A DNA stretch of 64,000 nucleotides, taken from NCBI RefSeq assembly GCF_008039875.1, contig NZ_VRUU01000004.1, positions 81,564 through 145,563 of the forward strand, given 5' to 3'. This document shows positions 26,053 through 34,985 of this stretch, in pieces (positions within the stretch are counted from its first letter, which is position 1; each line of letters opens with the position of its first letter). The translations under genes and the position numbers were made by a program. Source of the stretch: Methylobacterium sp. WL119 (lineage in GTDB: Bacteria > Pseudomonadota > Alphaproteobacteria > Rhizobiales > Beijerinckiaceae). The notes below the pieces were generated by a model. That model ran no database searches. It was not told the DNA's origin and was given only the letters and a program-made list of their open reading frames with translations.

Positions 26053-26523
26053 ATGCCTCTCTACGAGCACGTATTCCTGGCACGCCAGGACGTGACGTCC
26101 CAGCAGGTCGAGACGATGATCGAGACCTACAAGGGCGTCATCGAACAGAACGGCGGACGTTTCGAGAAGATCGAGATGTGGGGCGTCAAGTCCCTCGCCT
26201 ACCGGATCAAGAAGAACCGCAAGGCGCACTTCACCCTGCTCAACATCGACGCCCCCCCGGCCGCCATGGCCGAGATGGAGCGCCAGATGCAGATCTCGGA
26301 AGACGTGCTGCGCTTCATGACCATCCGCGTGGAGGAGCTCGAGCACGAGCCGTCCGCGATGATGCAGAAGCGCGACCGCGACGACCGCAAGGATCGCGAG
26401 CGCGGCCGTCGTCGCGACGACGAGGGCTTCGGTGGTGGCGGTGGCTTCGGCGGCGACCGCGACCGTGGGGATCGTGGCGACCGCGGCGACCGGCCCGAGC
26501 GCAACTTCGGCGGGGAGAACTAA
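26053..26523 (+). CDS. rpsF: 30S ribosomal protein S6
   Basis: S6 binds with S18 to the central domain of 16S rRNA. Residues 1-100 match the family ([59 protein letters not shown]). After about residue 105 the protein has a long Arg/Asp/Gly-rich tail with repeated GDRGDRGDR units, making it 156 residues against 131 in E. coli. It heads the rpsF-rpsR-DUF2232-rplI series, with rpsR 3 nt downstream. Confidence 0.93.
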   Translation: MPLYEHVFLARQDVTSQQVETMIETYKGVIEQNGGRFEKIEMWGVKSLAYRIKKNRKAHFTLLNIDAPPAAMAEMERQMQISEDVLRFMTIRVEELEHEPSAMMQKRDRDDRKDRERGRRRDDEGFGGGGGFGGDRDRGDRGDRGDRPERNFGGEN

Positions 26524-26526
26524 GCC

Positions 26527-26793
26527 ATGGCATTCGGTGCAAGTGCTGGTGGAGCCGCCGGCGGCGGTGGCCGTCGTCCGTTCTTCCGTCGTCGCAAGAC
26601 CTGCCCCTTCTCCGGCGCCAACGCGCCGAAGATCGACTACAAGGACGTGAAGCTGCTGTCCCGCTACGTCTCGGAGCGCGGCAAGATCGTCCCGTCCCGC
26701 ATCACCGCGGTCTCGGCCAAGAAGCAGCGCGAGCTCGCCCAGGCGATCAAGCGCTCGCGCTTCCTCGGCCTGCTCCCCTACGTCATCAAGTAG
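26527..26793 (+). CDS. rpsR: 30S ribosomal protein S18
   Basis: S18 pairs with S6 on the 30S platform. The 88-residue product has a Gly/Ala-rich N-terminal arm, then [39 protein letters not shown] and the ending [16 protein letters not shown], all typical. It starts 3 nt after the rpsF stop and is cotranscribed. Confidence 0.95.
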   Translation: MAFGASAGGAAGGGGRRPFFRRRKTCPFSGANAPKIDYKDVKLLSRYVSERGKIVPSRITAVSAKKQRELAQAIKRSRFLGLLPYVIK

Positions 26794-26809
26794 GCTCTTC
26801 GGAAACCTG

Positions 26810-26833
26810 CCGGCCCTGGTCCGCCAGGGTCGG
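26810..26833 (+). terminator. Hairpin between rpsR and the DUF2232 gene
   Basis: CCGGCCCTGG pairs with CCAGGGTCGG (10 bp, one G-T pair) around a TCCG loop, 17 bp after the rpsR stop. There is no U tract, so it may be a processing or attenuation structure that lowers downstream expression, not a full terminator. Confidence 0.45.
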
Positions 26834-26932
26834 CCACCATCCTTCGGGCGACGGTCTCCGCCGCCCGATCGTTGGGGCGCCTCGCCTCTAACCCCGCCCG
26901 CACTCCTGCGCGGCGGCGGGACAGCGGATCTC

Positions 26933-27985
26933 ATGGTTCAGAACCTCGGCATCGGCATCGGCGCGGGCCTCGTCTCGGCACTCCTGTTCGGGATGCTGCT
27001 GAAGGCCACCCCGCTCGCGGTCGTCCTCTACCTCTTGGCACCCCTGCCGATCCTCATCGTGGGACTCGGCTGGAATTCCCGCGCCGCGCTCGCGGCGGCG
27101 GCTTCCGGCAGCCTCGCGCTCGCCCTCGTCGTCTCCCCCTATCTCGGCCTCGGATTCGCCGCCTACCTCGCCGTGCCGGCGTGGTGGCTCGCCTATCTCG
27201 CCCTGCTCGGCCGGCCGAACGCCGACGGCAGCCTCGAATGGTATCCGACAGGCCGCCTCCTCGGCTGGACCGGCGCGACCGCGGCGCTGGCCTTCATCGC
27301 CATCGCCGTCCTGTCCGCACCGAGCCACGAGGCGTTCGAGGGACAGCTGAAGAGCCTGGCCGGCACCATCGTCCGCGCCCAGATGCGTGGCCTGCCGAGC
27401 GCGCCGGCCAAGCCCGATGCCGCCCGCCCGGACGCCGGCGAGCCCGTCGCTGACAAGCCCGTCGGCGAAAAGCCGGCGCCCCCCGAAAAGCCCAGCGACG
27501 CGGCCGATGCCGCGCCTGCGGGATCCGAGGCGCACGACGACCTGGTCGATGCGCTGGCGCGCACCGTGCCGGCCTTCGCCGCCAACGGGCTCGCCCTGCT
27601 CCTGACCTTCTACCTCTGGGCCTCCGCCCGCATCGTCCAGCTCTCGGGCCGCCTGCCGCGGCCGTGGCCGGACATCCCGTCGACCGTGATGCCGCGCGCC
27701 ATGCTCGGGCTGCTCGGCCTCGCCGTGATCCTCGCCTTCGCGCCGGGCTACGCGGGCGTGCTCGGCACGGCCCTGGTCGGCTCGGTGAGCGCGGTCTTCG
27801 CGCTGCAGGGGCTCGCCGCCTTCCACGACCGCAGCCGCGGCCGGCCGGCGCGCGGCATGATGCTGTTCGGTCTCTACCTGATCCTGTTCTTCACGCAGGG
27901 CATCGCCCTGATCGTGCTCACCCTGTTCGGCCTCGCCGACACCGCGCTCAACCGGCGCCGTCGCCCCGACGGCGCGACCCCTTGA
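26933..27985 (+). CDS. DUF2232 membrane protein
   Basis: The 350-residue inner-membrane protein has roughly eight hydrophobic segments in two groups, separated by a long Pro/Ala/Asp-rich cytoplasmic or periplasmic loop (about residues 148-205). Members of DUF2232 sit between rpsR and rplI in many alphaproteobacteria; their role is unknown. The N-terminal half resembles the S-component-like fold of small-solute carriers (LVSALLFGMLLKATPLAVVL), which is suggestive only. The 50 bp to rplI include no terminator. Confidence 0.75.
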   Translation: MVQNLGIGIGAGLVSALLFGMLLKATPLAVVLYLLAPLPILIVGLGWNSRAALAAAASGSLALALVVSPYLGLGFAAYLAVPAWWLAYLALLGRPNADGSLEWYPTGRLLGWTGATAALAFIAIAVLSAPSHEAFEGQLKSLAGTIVRAQMRGLPSAPAKPDAARPDAGEPVADKPVGEKPAPPEKPSDAADAAPAGSEAHDDLVDALARTVPAFAANGLALLLTFYLWASARIVQLSGRLPRPWPDIPSTVMPRAMLGLLGLAVILAFAPGYAGVLGTALVGSVSAVFALQGLAAFHDRSRGRPARGMMLFGLYLILFFTQGIALIVLTLFGLADTALNRRRRPDGATP

Positions 27986-28035
27986 GACCCCGGCCGGCCC
28001 TCATCGGCGGCCTTACCTGAAGAAGGACGAAGACC

Positions 28036-28608
28036 ATGGAAGTGATCCTGCTGGAGCGCGTCGCCAAGCTCGGCCAGATGGGCGAGACCGTGAACGTCAA
28101 GCCGGGCTTCGCCCGCAACTTCCTCCTCGCCCGCGGCAAGGCGCTGCGCGCGACGGAAGGCAACAAGAAGCACTTCGAGACCCAGCGCGCGCAGCTCGAG
28201 GCGAAGAACCTCGACCGCAAGAAGGACGCCGAGGCGGTCGCCGAGAAGCTCGACGGCCAGACCTTCGTGCTCATCCGCCAGTCGGGCGAGTCGGGCGTGC
28301 TCTACGGCTCGGTCTCGACCCGCGACCTCGCCGAGGTCGTGACCAAGGAGGGCTTCACCGTCGAGCGCGGCCAGTTCACCCTGAACCAGCCGATCAAGAC
28401 GCTCGGCCTGCACGTGATCCCGGTGGTGCTCCACCCCGAGGTCGACGTGAAGGTCACCGTCAACGTCGCCCGCAGCCCGGAAGAGGCCGAGCGTCAGGCC
28501 CGCGGCGAGTCGGTCACCGAGCGCGAGGCATTCAACCTCGACGACCTCGGCCTGGAGGTCGGCATGGCGCTGGCCGAAGCCGGCGAAGGCGCCGACGACC
28601 GCGGCTGA
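28036..28608 (+). CDS. rplI: 50S ribosomal protein L9
   Basis: L9 is a two-domain protein projecting from the base of the L1 stalk. The 190-residue product has the N-terminal domain [20 protein letters not shown] then [16 protein letters not shown], the long connecting helix rich in Lys/Glu/Ala, and the C-terminal domain ([31 protein letters not shown]). A C-terminal acidic extension of about 40 residues exceeds the E. coli length (149). Confidence 0.95.
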   Translation: MEVILLERVAKLGQMGETVNVKPGFARNFLLARGKALRATEGNKKHFETQRAQLEAKNLDRKKDAEAVAEKLDGQTFVLIRQSGESGVLYGSVSTRDLAEVVTKEGFTVERGQFTLNQPIKTLGLHVIPVVLHPEVDVKVTVNVARSPEEAERQARGESVTEREAFNLDDLGLEVGMALAEAGEGADDRG

Positions 28609-28622
28609 TCGCATCGCCCTGC

Positions 28623-28643
28623 CCCCTCCCCACGCGGGAGGGG
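28623..28643 (+). terminator. Hairpin after rplI
   Basis: CCCCTCCC-CACGC-GGGAGGGG forms an 8-bp stem 14 bp after the rplI stop, with no U tract. It probably ends or attenuates the ribosomal-protein transcript before dnaB. Confidence 0.5.
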
Positions 28644-28688
28644 CGGGCTGTGAATGGCGGTGACAGCGGGGAAGGCGGCCCGGGAGGG

Positions 28689-28716
28689 TTGACGCGTTCC
28701 TCGTTTGTTCCAAGAT
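28689..28716 (+). promoter_or_regulatory. Possible dnaB promoter
   Basis: TTGACG at 28689 and CAAGAT at 28711, spaced by 16 bp, resemble a vegetative promoter and stand between the rplI hairpin and dnaB. The -10 match is weak. Confidence 0.35.
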
Positions 28717-28880
28717 GGGCGCCCGTTCCTCGCACCGAGGGGCGGGCGTCCTCGCGTTCCGGGCACGGTGACGCGGACGCCGGCGGCTAAGCATCGGTCA
28801 ACCCGACTGGTGCCATGGTCGTCGGATCATGTCTGGGATGCGGCGCCGGCCCGGCCCGCATCGATTCGGAGCGACCGCCG

Positions 28881-30368
28881 ATGGCCCTGCCCAATGCCCT
28901 AGCGGCCAAGCTCGAAGCCGTGCAGGCGGAGTACCGCGTCGCGCCGCACAACATCGACGCGGAGCAGGCGCTGCTCGGCGCGATGCTGGTGAACAACGAC
29001 GCCTACTACCGCGTCTCGGACTTCCTGCTGCCCGAGCACTTCATGGAGGACGCCCACCAGCAGATCTTCCAGGTGGCGACCTCGCTGATCAAGGCGGGCA
29101 AGCTCGCGACCCCGATCACCCTGAAGACCTATCTCGGCGACGCCGACTTCGGCGGCCAGACGGTGATGCAGTACCTCGCGCGGCTGGCGGCGGACGCCAC
29201 CACCGTCATCAACGCCGGCGAGTACGGCCGCACGATCTACGACCTCGCGATCCGCCGTCGGCTGATCACCATCGGCGAGGACCTCGTCAACGGCGCCTAC
29301 GAGGCCCCGGTCGAGCAGGCCCCGCGCGACCAGATCGAGGACACCGAGCGCCGGCTCTACGAGCTCGCCGAGGCCGGCAAGTACAGTGGCGGCTTCCAGA
29401 AGTTCTCGGACGCGCTCACCGCCGCCGTCGACATGGCGGCCAAGGCGTATCAGCGCGAGGGCAAGCTCTCGGGGCTGGCCACGGGGCTCTCCGACCTCGA
29501 CGCCAAGATGGGCGGCCTGCAATCCTCGGACCTGATCATCCTCGCCGGCCGCCCGGCCATGGGCAAGACCTCGCTCGTCACCAACATCGCCTTCAACATC
29601 GCGAAGGCCTACCAGGGCGAGAAGCAGGCCGACGGCACGATCAAGACCAAGAACGGCGGCATCGTCGGGTTCTTCTCGCTCGAGATGTCGGCCGAGCAGC
29701 TCGCCACCCGCATCATCGCCGAGCAGTCGGGCGTGCCCTCCTACAAGATCCGCCGCGGCGACATCCGGCCGGAGGACTTCTACAAGATCACCGACGCAGC
29801 CCGCGACATGCAGACGATCCCGTTCTACATCGACCAATCGGGCGGCATCTCGATCGCGCAGCTCGCCGCCCGCGCCCGGCGCCTCAAGCGCCAGAAGGGC
29901 CTCGACGTGCTGATCGTCGACTACCTCCAGCTGCTGGCGGGCTCGGGCAAGCGCTCGGACAACCGCGTGCAGGAGATGACCGAGATCACCACCGGCATGA
30001 AGGCGCTGGCCAAGGAGCTCTCGGTTCCGATCATCGCCCTGTCGCAGCTGTCGCGTCAGGTCGAGAACCGCGACGACAAGCGCCCGCAGCTCTCGGACCT
30101 GCGCGAATCGGGCTCGATCGAGCAGGACGCCGACGTGGTGATGTTCGTGTTCCGCGAGGAATACTACGTCAACAACAAGAAGCCCCGCGAGGGGACGGAG
30201 GAGTTCTTCGCCTGGGAGGCGGAGATGAACCGCGTCCACGGAAAGGCCGAGGTGATCCTCGGCAAGCAGCGCCACGGCCCGACCGGCACGGTGGAGCTGC
30301 AGTTCGACGCCAACATCACCCGGTTCTCGAACCTCGCGCAGAGCGACCGGCTGCCCGAGCAGATGTGA
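28881..30368 (+). CDS. dnaB: Replicative DNA helicase DnaB
   Basis: DnaB is the hexameric helicase that unwinds DNA ahead of the replication fork. The 495-residue product has the N-terminal primase-interacting domain (APHNIDAEQALLGAML), Walker A GRPAMGKT at 223-230, SLEMSAEQLATRI, VDYLQLL (Walker B) and SQLSRQVENR (DnaB motif with the arginine finger region). CGGAG lies about 9 nt before the ATG at 28881; the longer frame from 28815 is less likely. No intein is seen. Confidence 0.95.
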   Translation: MALPNALAAKLEAVQAEYRVAPHNIDAEQALLGAMLVNNDAYYRVSDFLLPEHFMEDAHQQIFQVATSLIKAGKLATPITLKTYLGDADFGGQTVMQYLARLAADATTVINAGEYGRTIYDLAIRRRLITIGEDLVNGAYEAPVEQAPRDQIEDTERRLYELAEAGKYSGGFQKFSDALTAAVDMAAKAYQREGKLSGLATGLSDLDAKMGGLQSSDLIILAGRPAMGKTSLVTNIAFNIAKAYQGEKQADGTIKTKNGGIVGFFSLEMSAEQLATRIIAEQSGVPSYKIRRGDIRPEDFYKITDAARDMQTIPFYIDQSGGISIAQLAARARRLKRQKGLDVLIVDYLQLLAGSGKRSDNRVQEMTEITTGMKALAKELSVPIIALSQLSRQVENRDDKRPQLSDLRESGSIEQDADVVMFVFREEYYVNNKKPREGTEEFFAWEAEMNRVHGKAEVILGKQRHGPTGTVELQFDANITRFSNLAQSDRLPEQM

Positions 30369-30402
30369 TAGGGTGTGACTGCGCGAATGCAGGAGGACGA
30401 CC

Positions 30403-30885
30403 GTGGCGGCGCCGAGACGCGTGGAGAGCTCGAGATCCGGAGCGGCTTACGAGGCCGACGTTGCGGCATGGTCGCTGGAGCAGGCCGCGCATCTGCGCGC
30501 GCGCGCTTGGGATCGCCTCGACCTCGCGCATCTCGCAGATGAGATCGAAGCCTTGTCCCGCACGGAACATCATGCCCTGACGAGCGCTCTGCACGTGATC
30601 CTGCTACACCTGCTGAAGTGGGATCACCAGCCCCAGCGGCGCACGCGTGGTTGGGCCATCTCGATCAAGACGCAGCGCCTCTCGGTCGCTGAACGGATCG
30701 AGGACAGCCCGAGCCTTGCGCCGCTGCTTCCGCAATTCCTGGCTCGTGCCTATCGCCGGGCCCGGATCGAGGCCGCCGGCGAGACCGGCCTCGACGAGTC
30801 GGCCTTCCCCGTCGCGTGCCCCTATTCTTACGAAACGATCATGACGCGTCCGATCCCCTGGCCGCCCGAGCCCGAGGCCACTTAG
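30403..30885 (+). CDS. DUF29-family protein
   Basis: The 160-residue product matches the DUF29 pattern: YEADVAAWSLEQAAHLRARA, LDLAHLADEIEALSRTEHHA, and LHVILLHLLKWDHQP, with a C-terminal CPYSYETIM. The function of DUF29 is unknown; it is widespread in cyanobacteria and alphaproteobacteria and often found near mobile DNA. The GTG start has a strong AGGAGG 7 nt upstream. With the neighbouring minus-strand cupin gene it interrupts the conserved dnaB-alr spacing and may be a small insertion. Confidence 0.82.
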   Translation: MAAPRRVESSRSGAAYEADVAAWSLEQAAHLRARAWDRLDLAHLADEIEALSRTEHHALTSALHVILLHLLKWDHQPQRRTRGWAISIKTQRLSVAERIEDSPSLAPLLPQFLARAYRRARIEAAGETGLDESAFPVACPYSYETIMTRPIPWPPEPEAT

Positions 30886-30888
30886 GCG

Positions 30889-31206
30889 TTACAGCGTCAC
30901 CAGCGCGCCGGGCTGCTTCACCTCGATCTCGACGAAGGCGATCGGATGGTCCGAGCCGTTCATCACGTCGTGGCGGATGCCCGCCGGGCGGCTGTAGGCC
31001 TGCCCCGCGGCGAGCGCGGTCTCGCCGACCTGCTCGCCGTCATGGACCCGGAGCGTTCCGGCCACCAGCATCACCACGAAGTAGGGCCAGCCGTGCTCGT
31101 GCCATCCGGTCACCGCGCCGGGGGCGAAATCCCAGCGGGTGATGCGAAGCGTCGCGTCGTCCTGCTGGACGGTGGGAATCGCCGGGATCGTGCAGGCGAA
31201 CGCCAT
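30889..31206 (-). CDS. Cupin-domain protein
   Basis: The 105-residue protein is a single small cupin barrel with the first metal motif spread over GAVTGWHEHGWPYFVVML and the second over AYSRPAGIRHDVMNGSDHP, so two or three metal-binding His and a Glu can be placed. The substrate is unknown. The ATG at 31206 has GAGGAG about 8 nt upstream; the longer open frame upstream is antisense to the alr leader. It converges with DUF29, leaving only 3 bp between the stops. Confidence 0.75.
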   Translation of the reverse strand: MAFACTIPAIPTVQQDDATLRITRWDFAPGAVTGWHEHGWPYFVVMLVAGTLRVHDGEQVGETALAAGQAYSRPAGIRHDVMNGSDHPIAFVEIEVKQPGALVTL

Positions 31207-31312
31207 TGGCTGTCTCCTCGGAAGGCTGCGCGCGCCGCAAGCCCCGTGTTGCAGGTTTCGCGTTGCAGGTCCTGCGTTGCAGGCCACGTGCCTTCCGGCC
31301 GCTGGCGCGGTA

Positions 31313-32488
31313 ATGGCATGCCCTGACCCGTCAGGCTGCGCGGACGGCGACGCACGCGCGGCGGAACATCGGAGCCCGACGATTTCCCGAGACAGCACCG
31401 TCGCGACCGACGCCATCGGGCACGGCGCCCGCCTCATCGTCGATCTCGACGCCATCGCGGAGAACTGGCGCCGCCTCTCGGCAGAGGCACCGGGCCGCGC
31501 CTGCGCCGCGGTGGTGAAGGCCGACGCCTATGGCTGCGGCGCCGAGCCGGTCGCCCGGGCGCTCTGGGCGGCGGGCTGCCGCACGTTCTTCGTCGCGCAT
31601 CTCGGCGAGGCCGCACGCGTGCGGGGCGCGCTGCCCGAGGCCGCGATCTACGTCCTGAACGGGCTCTCCCCCGGCTCCGCCCCGGCCTATCTGGCGATGG
31701 ACCTGCGCCCCGTCCTCGGCTCGGTCGAGGAGGTGTCGGACTGGGCGGCGGCCTCGCGCGGGATGCGTGCGGCCGCGCTCCACGTCGACACCGGCATGAA
31801 CCGTCTCGGGCTCGCCGTCCCGGAGGCGCTGGCGCTTGCCGGCGATCCACGGATCGGGGCCGCCGGCATCGACCTCGTGATGAGCCACCTCGTCAGCGCC
31901 GAGCTGCCCGACGAGGCGGTCAACGCCCGGCAGATCGCCGACTTCGCGACGGTGCGGGCGGCGTTTCCCGGCATTCCCGGCTCGCTCGCCAACTCGTCGG
32001 GCATCTTCCTCGACGGGGCGACGCATCACGACCTGCTGCGGCCCGGCTACGCGCTGTTCGGCGGCAACCCGACCCCCACGCGCCATGCCAACCCGATGCG
32101 GCCGGTGGTGCGGCTGGAGGCGACGATCCTGCAGATCCGGCAGGTCGCCGCCGGCGCGCAGGCCGGCTACAACGGGCGCTGGACCGCGCCCGCGCCCCGG
32201 CGCCTCGCGACGCTCTCACTCGGCTACGCCGACGGCTATCCCCGGGCCGCGAGCGGGCACGGCCACGCGCTCGTCGCCGGCATTCCCTGCCCGATCCTCG
32301 GCCTCGTCTCCATGGACCTGATCATCCTCGACGTCACCGAGGCGGCGGACGCCCGGCGCGGCACCGTCGCCACGCTGATCGGCGATGGGCTGGACGTCGA
32401 CACGGTGGGACACGCCGCCGGCACGATCGGCTACGAGATCCTGACGGGGCTGGGTTCTCGTTACGTTCGCACGTATATCGGGACGTGA
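31313..32488 (+). CDS. alr: Alanine racemase
   Basis: Alr interconverts L- and D-alanine for peptidoglycan. The product has the PLP lysine in AAVVKADAYGCG (K69 from this start), the catalytic tyrosine region TLSLGYADGYPRA, and substrate-binding DTGMNRLGL and NSSGIFL. From ATG 31313 the protein is 391 residues; about 30 N-terminal residues are not family-like, so the true start is uncertain and no good ribosome-binding site is visible. radA begins 46 bp downstream, the conserved order. Confidence 0.88.
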   Translation: MACPDPSGCADGDARAAEHRSPTISRDSTVATDAIGHGARLIVDLDAIAENWRRLSAEAPGRACAAVVKADAYGCGAEPVARALWAAGCRTFFVAHLGEAARVRGALPEAAIYVLNGLSPGSAPAYLAMDLRPVLGSVEEVSDWAAASRGMRAAALHVDTGMNRLGLAVPEALALAGDPRIGAAGIDLVMSHLVSAELPDEAVNARQIADFATVRAAFPGIPGSLANSSGIFLDGATHHDLLRPGYALFGGNPTPTRHANPMRPVVRLEATILQIRQVAAGAQAGYNGRWTAPAPRRLATLSLGYADGYPRAASGHGHALVAGIPCPILGLVSMDLIILDVTEAADARRGTVATLIGDGLDVDTVGHAAGTIGYEILTGLGSRYVRTYIGT

Positions 32489-32534
32489 CGCCGTCCGCCC
32501 CGAGCGGATCCGGCCCCGAACCTGCTGCGAGCGC

Positions 32535-33974
32535 ATGGCAAAGATCCACCAGACCTTCATCTGCCAGGCCTGCGGCGCGGTCTACAACCGCTGGCGCGGG
32601 CGCTGCGAGGCCTGCAATGGCTGGAACACGATCGTCGAGGAGACGCCGGGCGGCTCCGGGCCGCAATCGGGCCCGGCCGCGACCCGGCCCGGCCGGGCCC
32701 GCGGGCGGGTGTTTCCCCTCGAGGGCCTGACCGGCGAGGCGCGGGAAGCGCCGCGCATCCCCTCCGGCATCGGCGAGCTCGACCGCGTCACCGGCGGCGG
32801 ATTCGTGCGCGGCTCGGTGATCCTGCTCGGCGGCGATCCCGGCATCGGCAAGTCGACCCTGCTGATGCAGGCCTCGGCCGCGATGGCGAAGACCGGCGAG
32901 CGCGTCGCCTACATCTCCGGCGAGGAGGCGGTGGGGCAGGTGCGCCTGCGCGCCGAGCGCCTCGGGCTGTCGGGCCACCCGGTGGAGCTGGCGGCCGAGA
33001 CCAACGTCGAGGACATCGTCGAGACCCTGTCGCAGGGGCGCCCGCCGGCACTGGCGATCATCGATTCGATCCAGACCATGTGGACCGAGACCGTCGAATC
33101 GGCCCCCGGCACGGTCACGCAGGTGCGCTCCTCCGCCCAGTCCCTGATCCGCTTCGCCAAGACCACCGGCACGGCGGTGATCCTGGTCGGCCACGTCACC
33201 AAGGACGGGCAGATCGCCGGCCCGCGGGTGGTCGAGCACATGGTCGACGCGGTGGCCTCGTTCGAGGGCGACCAGGGCCACCATTTCCGCATCCTGCGGG
33301 CGGTGAAGAACCGCTTCGGGCCGACCGACGAGATCGGCGTATTCGAGATGACCGACATGGGGCTGGCCGAGGTGCCGAACCCCTCGGCGCTGTTCCTGGC
33401 GGGACGCGACCATCAGGCCGCCGGCACCGCGGTCTTCGCCGGCATGGAGGGCACGCGGCCCCTGCTGGTGGAGATCCAAGCGCTGGTCGCGCCCTCGTCG
33501 CTCGGCATGCCGCGCCGGGCCGTGGTCGGCTGGGACCCGAACCGGCTCTCGATGGTGCTCGCGGTGCTCGAAGCCCATGGCGGCATCCGCCTGGGCACGC
33601 ACGACGTCTATCTCAACGTCGCGGGCGGCCTGCGCATCTCCGAGCCCGCGGCGGATCTGGCGGTGGCCGCCGCCCTGGTCTCGTCGCTGTCGGGCGCGGT
33701 GCTGCCGCCGGAGACCGTGTATTTCGGCGAGATCGGCCTGTCCGGCGCGATCCGGCCGGTGGCGCAGGCCGGCGCGCGCCTCAAGGAGGCGCAGAAGCTC
33801 GGCTTCGCCAAGGCGATGACGCCGCAAGGGCGCGGCGAGACCACCGACCGCGCGCTCGCCACGGAGTCGCTGCGCCACATCGCCGACCTCGTGGCCGGCA
33901 TCGCCGCGAACGGGCCGCGCCGGGTCGCCTCGGGCAAGCGCCGCCATGCGGCCCACGACGAGGATGCGGATTAG
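32535..33974 (+). CDS. radA: DNA repair protein RadA
   Basis: RadA is a RecA-related helicase that promotes branch migration in recombination. The 479-residue product has the N-terminal C4 zinc finger (C10, C13, C24, C27), Walker A GDPGIGKS at 100-107, the RadA-specific KNRFG at 258-262 and a C-terminal Lon-protease-like domain without its protease activity. It follows alr and precedes cvpA-purF, as in other alphaproteobacteria. Confidence 0.95.
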   Translation: MAKIHQTFICQACGAVYNRWRGRCEACNGWNTIVEETPGGSGPQSGPAATRPGRARGRVFPLEGLTGEAREAPRIPSGIGELDRVTGGGFVRGSVILLGGDPGIGKSTLLMQASAAMAKTGERVAYISGEEAVGQVRLRAERLGLSGHPVELAAETNVEDIVETLSQGRPPALAIIDSIQTMWTETVESAPGTVTQVRSSAQSLIRFAKTTGTAVILVGHVTKDGQIAGPRVVEHMVDAVASFEGDQGHHFRILRAVKNRFGPTDEIGVFEMTDMGLAEVPNPSALFLAGRDHQAAGTAVFAGMEGTRPLLVEIQALVAPSSLGMPRRAVVGWDPNRLSMVLAVLEAHGGIRLGTHDVYLNVAGGLRISEPAADLAVAAALVSSLSGAVLPPETVYFGEIGLSGAIRPVAQAGARLKEAQKLGFAKAMTPQGRGETTDRALATESLRHIADLVAGIAANGPRRVASGKRRHAAHDEDAD

Positions 33975-34193
33975 GCGACCGGCTGAGCGCGGTTCTCAGG
34001 ACGACCTGTGCCGCGCCGGCGGCTTGGGAAGGGCGGTGAAAGCCCGTCTGCAACCGGCGGGTTCCGGCGGCCGGCAGTCGCCACCGAGGGTGACGGCCGA
34101 GTTTGACCGCGATATAAGGCGCCCGCGGTCCAGGGGAGCCGCAGACCGCATCGCTTTCGTCGTGGCATCTCCCCATCCGATCCGAACCCGCAG

Positions 34194-34799
34194 ATGCCGT
34201 TTTCCGTCCTCGATCTCGTGGTGCTCGGCATCGTCGTGGTGTCCGCCCTGCTGGCGGCCGTCCGCGGCGTCACGCGGGAGGTGCTGGCGATCATCGCCTG
34301 GGTCGCCGCCGCCGCGGTGGCGTGGTCGCTCTATCCGATGCTTCTGCCGACGGTGAAGCAGCACGTGACCAGCGACACCGTCGCCCTCGTCGCCTCGATC
34401 GCGGCGATCTTCCTCGGCACGCTGATCGTCGTCTCGATCATCACGGTGAAGATCTCCGACGTGGTGCTCGATTCGCGCATCGGCGCGATCGACCGCTCCC
34501 TCGGCTTCCTGTTCGGCGCCGCCCGCGGCTTCCTGATCTGCGTGATCGGCTGGGTGTTCCTGTCCTGGCTGGTGCAGGGCAAGGTGCCGACCTGGGCCGC
34601 CGAGGCGCGCACCCGGCCGATGCTGGAGAAGTCCGGCGACGCGCTGGTGGCGCAGCTGCCCGAGAATCCGGAAGGCTTCCTGAAGCAGTTCAAGAAGCCG
34701 AAGGTCGACACCCCGCAGAACGAACCTGTGGATGCACCGGCCGAGACCGAGGTGCCCCCGCGCCAGACCACGCCGGCCATGCCCGCGCCGCGGCGCTGA
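34194..34799 (+). CDS. cvpA: CvpA-family membrane protein
   Basis: The 201-residue product has four hydrophobic segments in the first 130 residues (VLDLVVLGIVVVSALLAAVR, EVLAIIAWVAAAAVAW and two more) and a polar Pro-rich cytoplasmic tail. CvpA was first linked to colicin V production and to envelope stress tolerance; its biochemical role is not known. Its place directly before purF is the classic cvpA-purF arrangement, with 186 bp between them. Confidence 0.9.
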   Translation: MPFSVLDLVVLGIVVVSALLAAVRGVTREVLAIIAWVAAAAVAWSLYPMLLPTVKQHVTSDTVALVASIAAIFLGTLIVVSIITVKISDVVLDSRIGAIDRSLGFLFGAARGFLICVIGWVFLSWLVQGKVPTWAAEARTRPMLEKSGDALVAQLPENPEGFLKQFKKPKVDTPQNEPVDAPAETEVPPRQTTPAMPAPRR

Positions 34800-34985
34800 G
34801 GGCGCGCGAAAGAAGGCCGGCTCGGCATATGTTGCCGCGGTGACCCTGACCTGCGTCCGGTCCGGCTTGGTTGCGATGCCGCGAGGCCTCAGATAACGCC
34901 TTGACGACGGCGCCGCGGGGCCGGCCGCGCGGACGCGGTCCGGGCAGCTTGCGGGCGGACGGCAACCAGGGATCGACCTCAGGCC

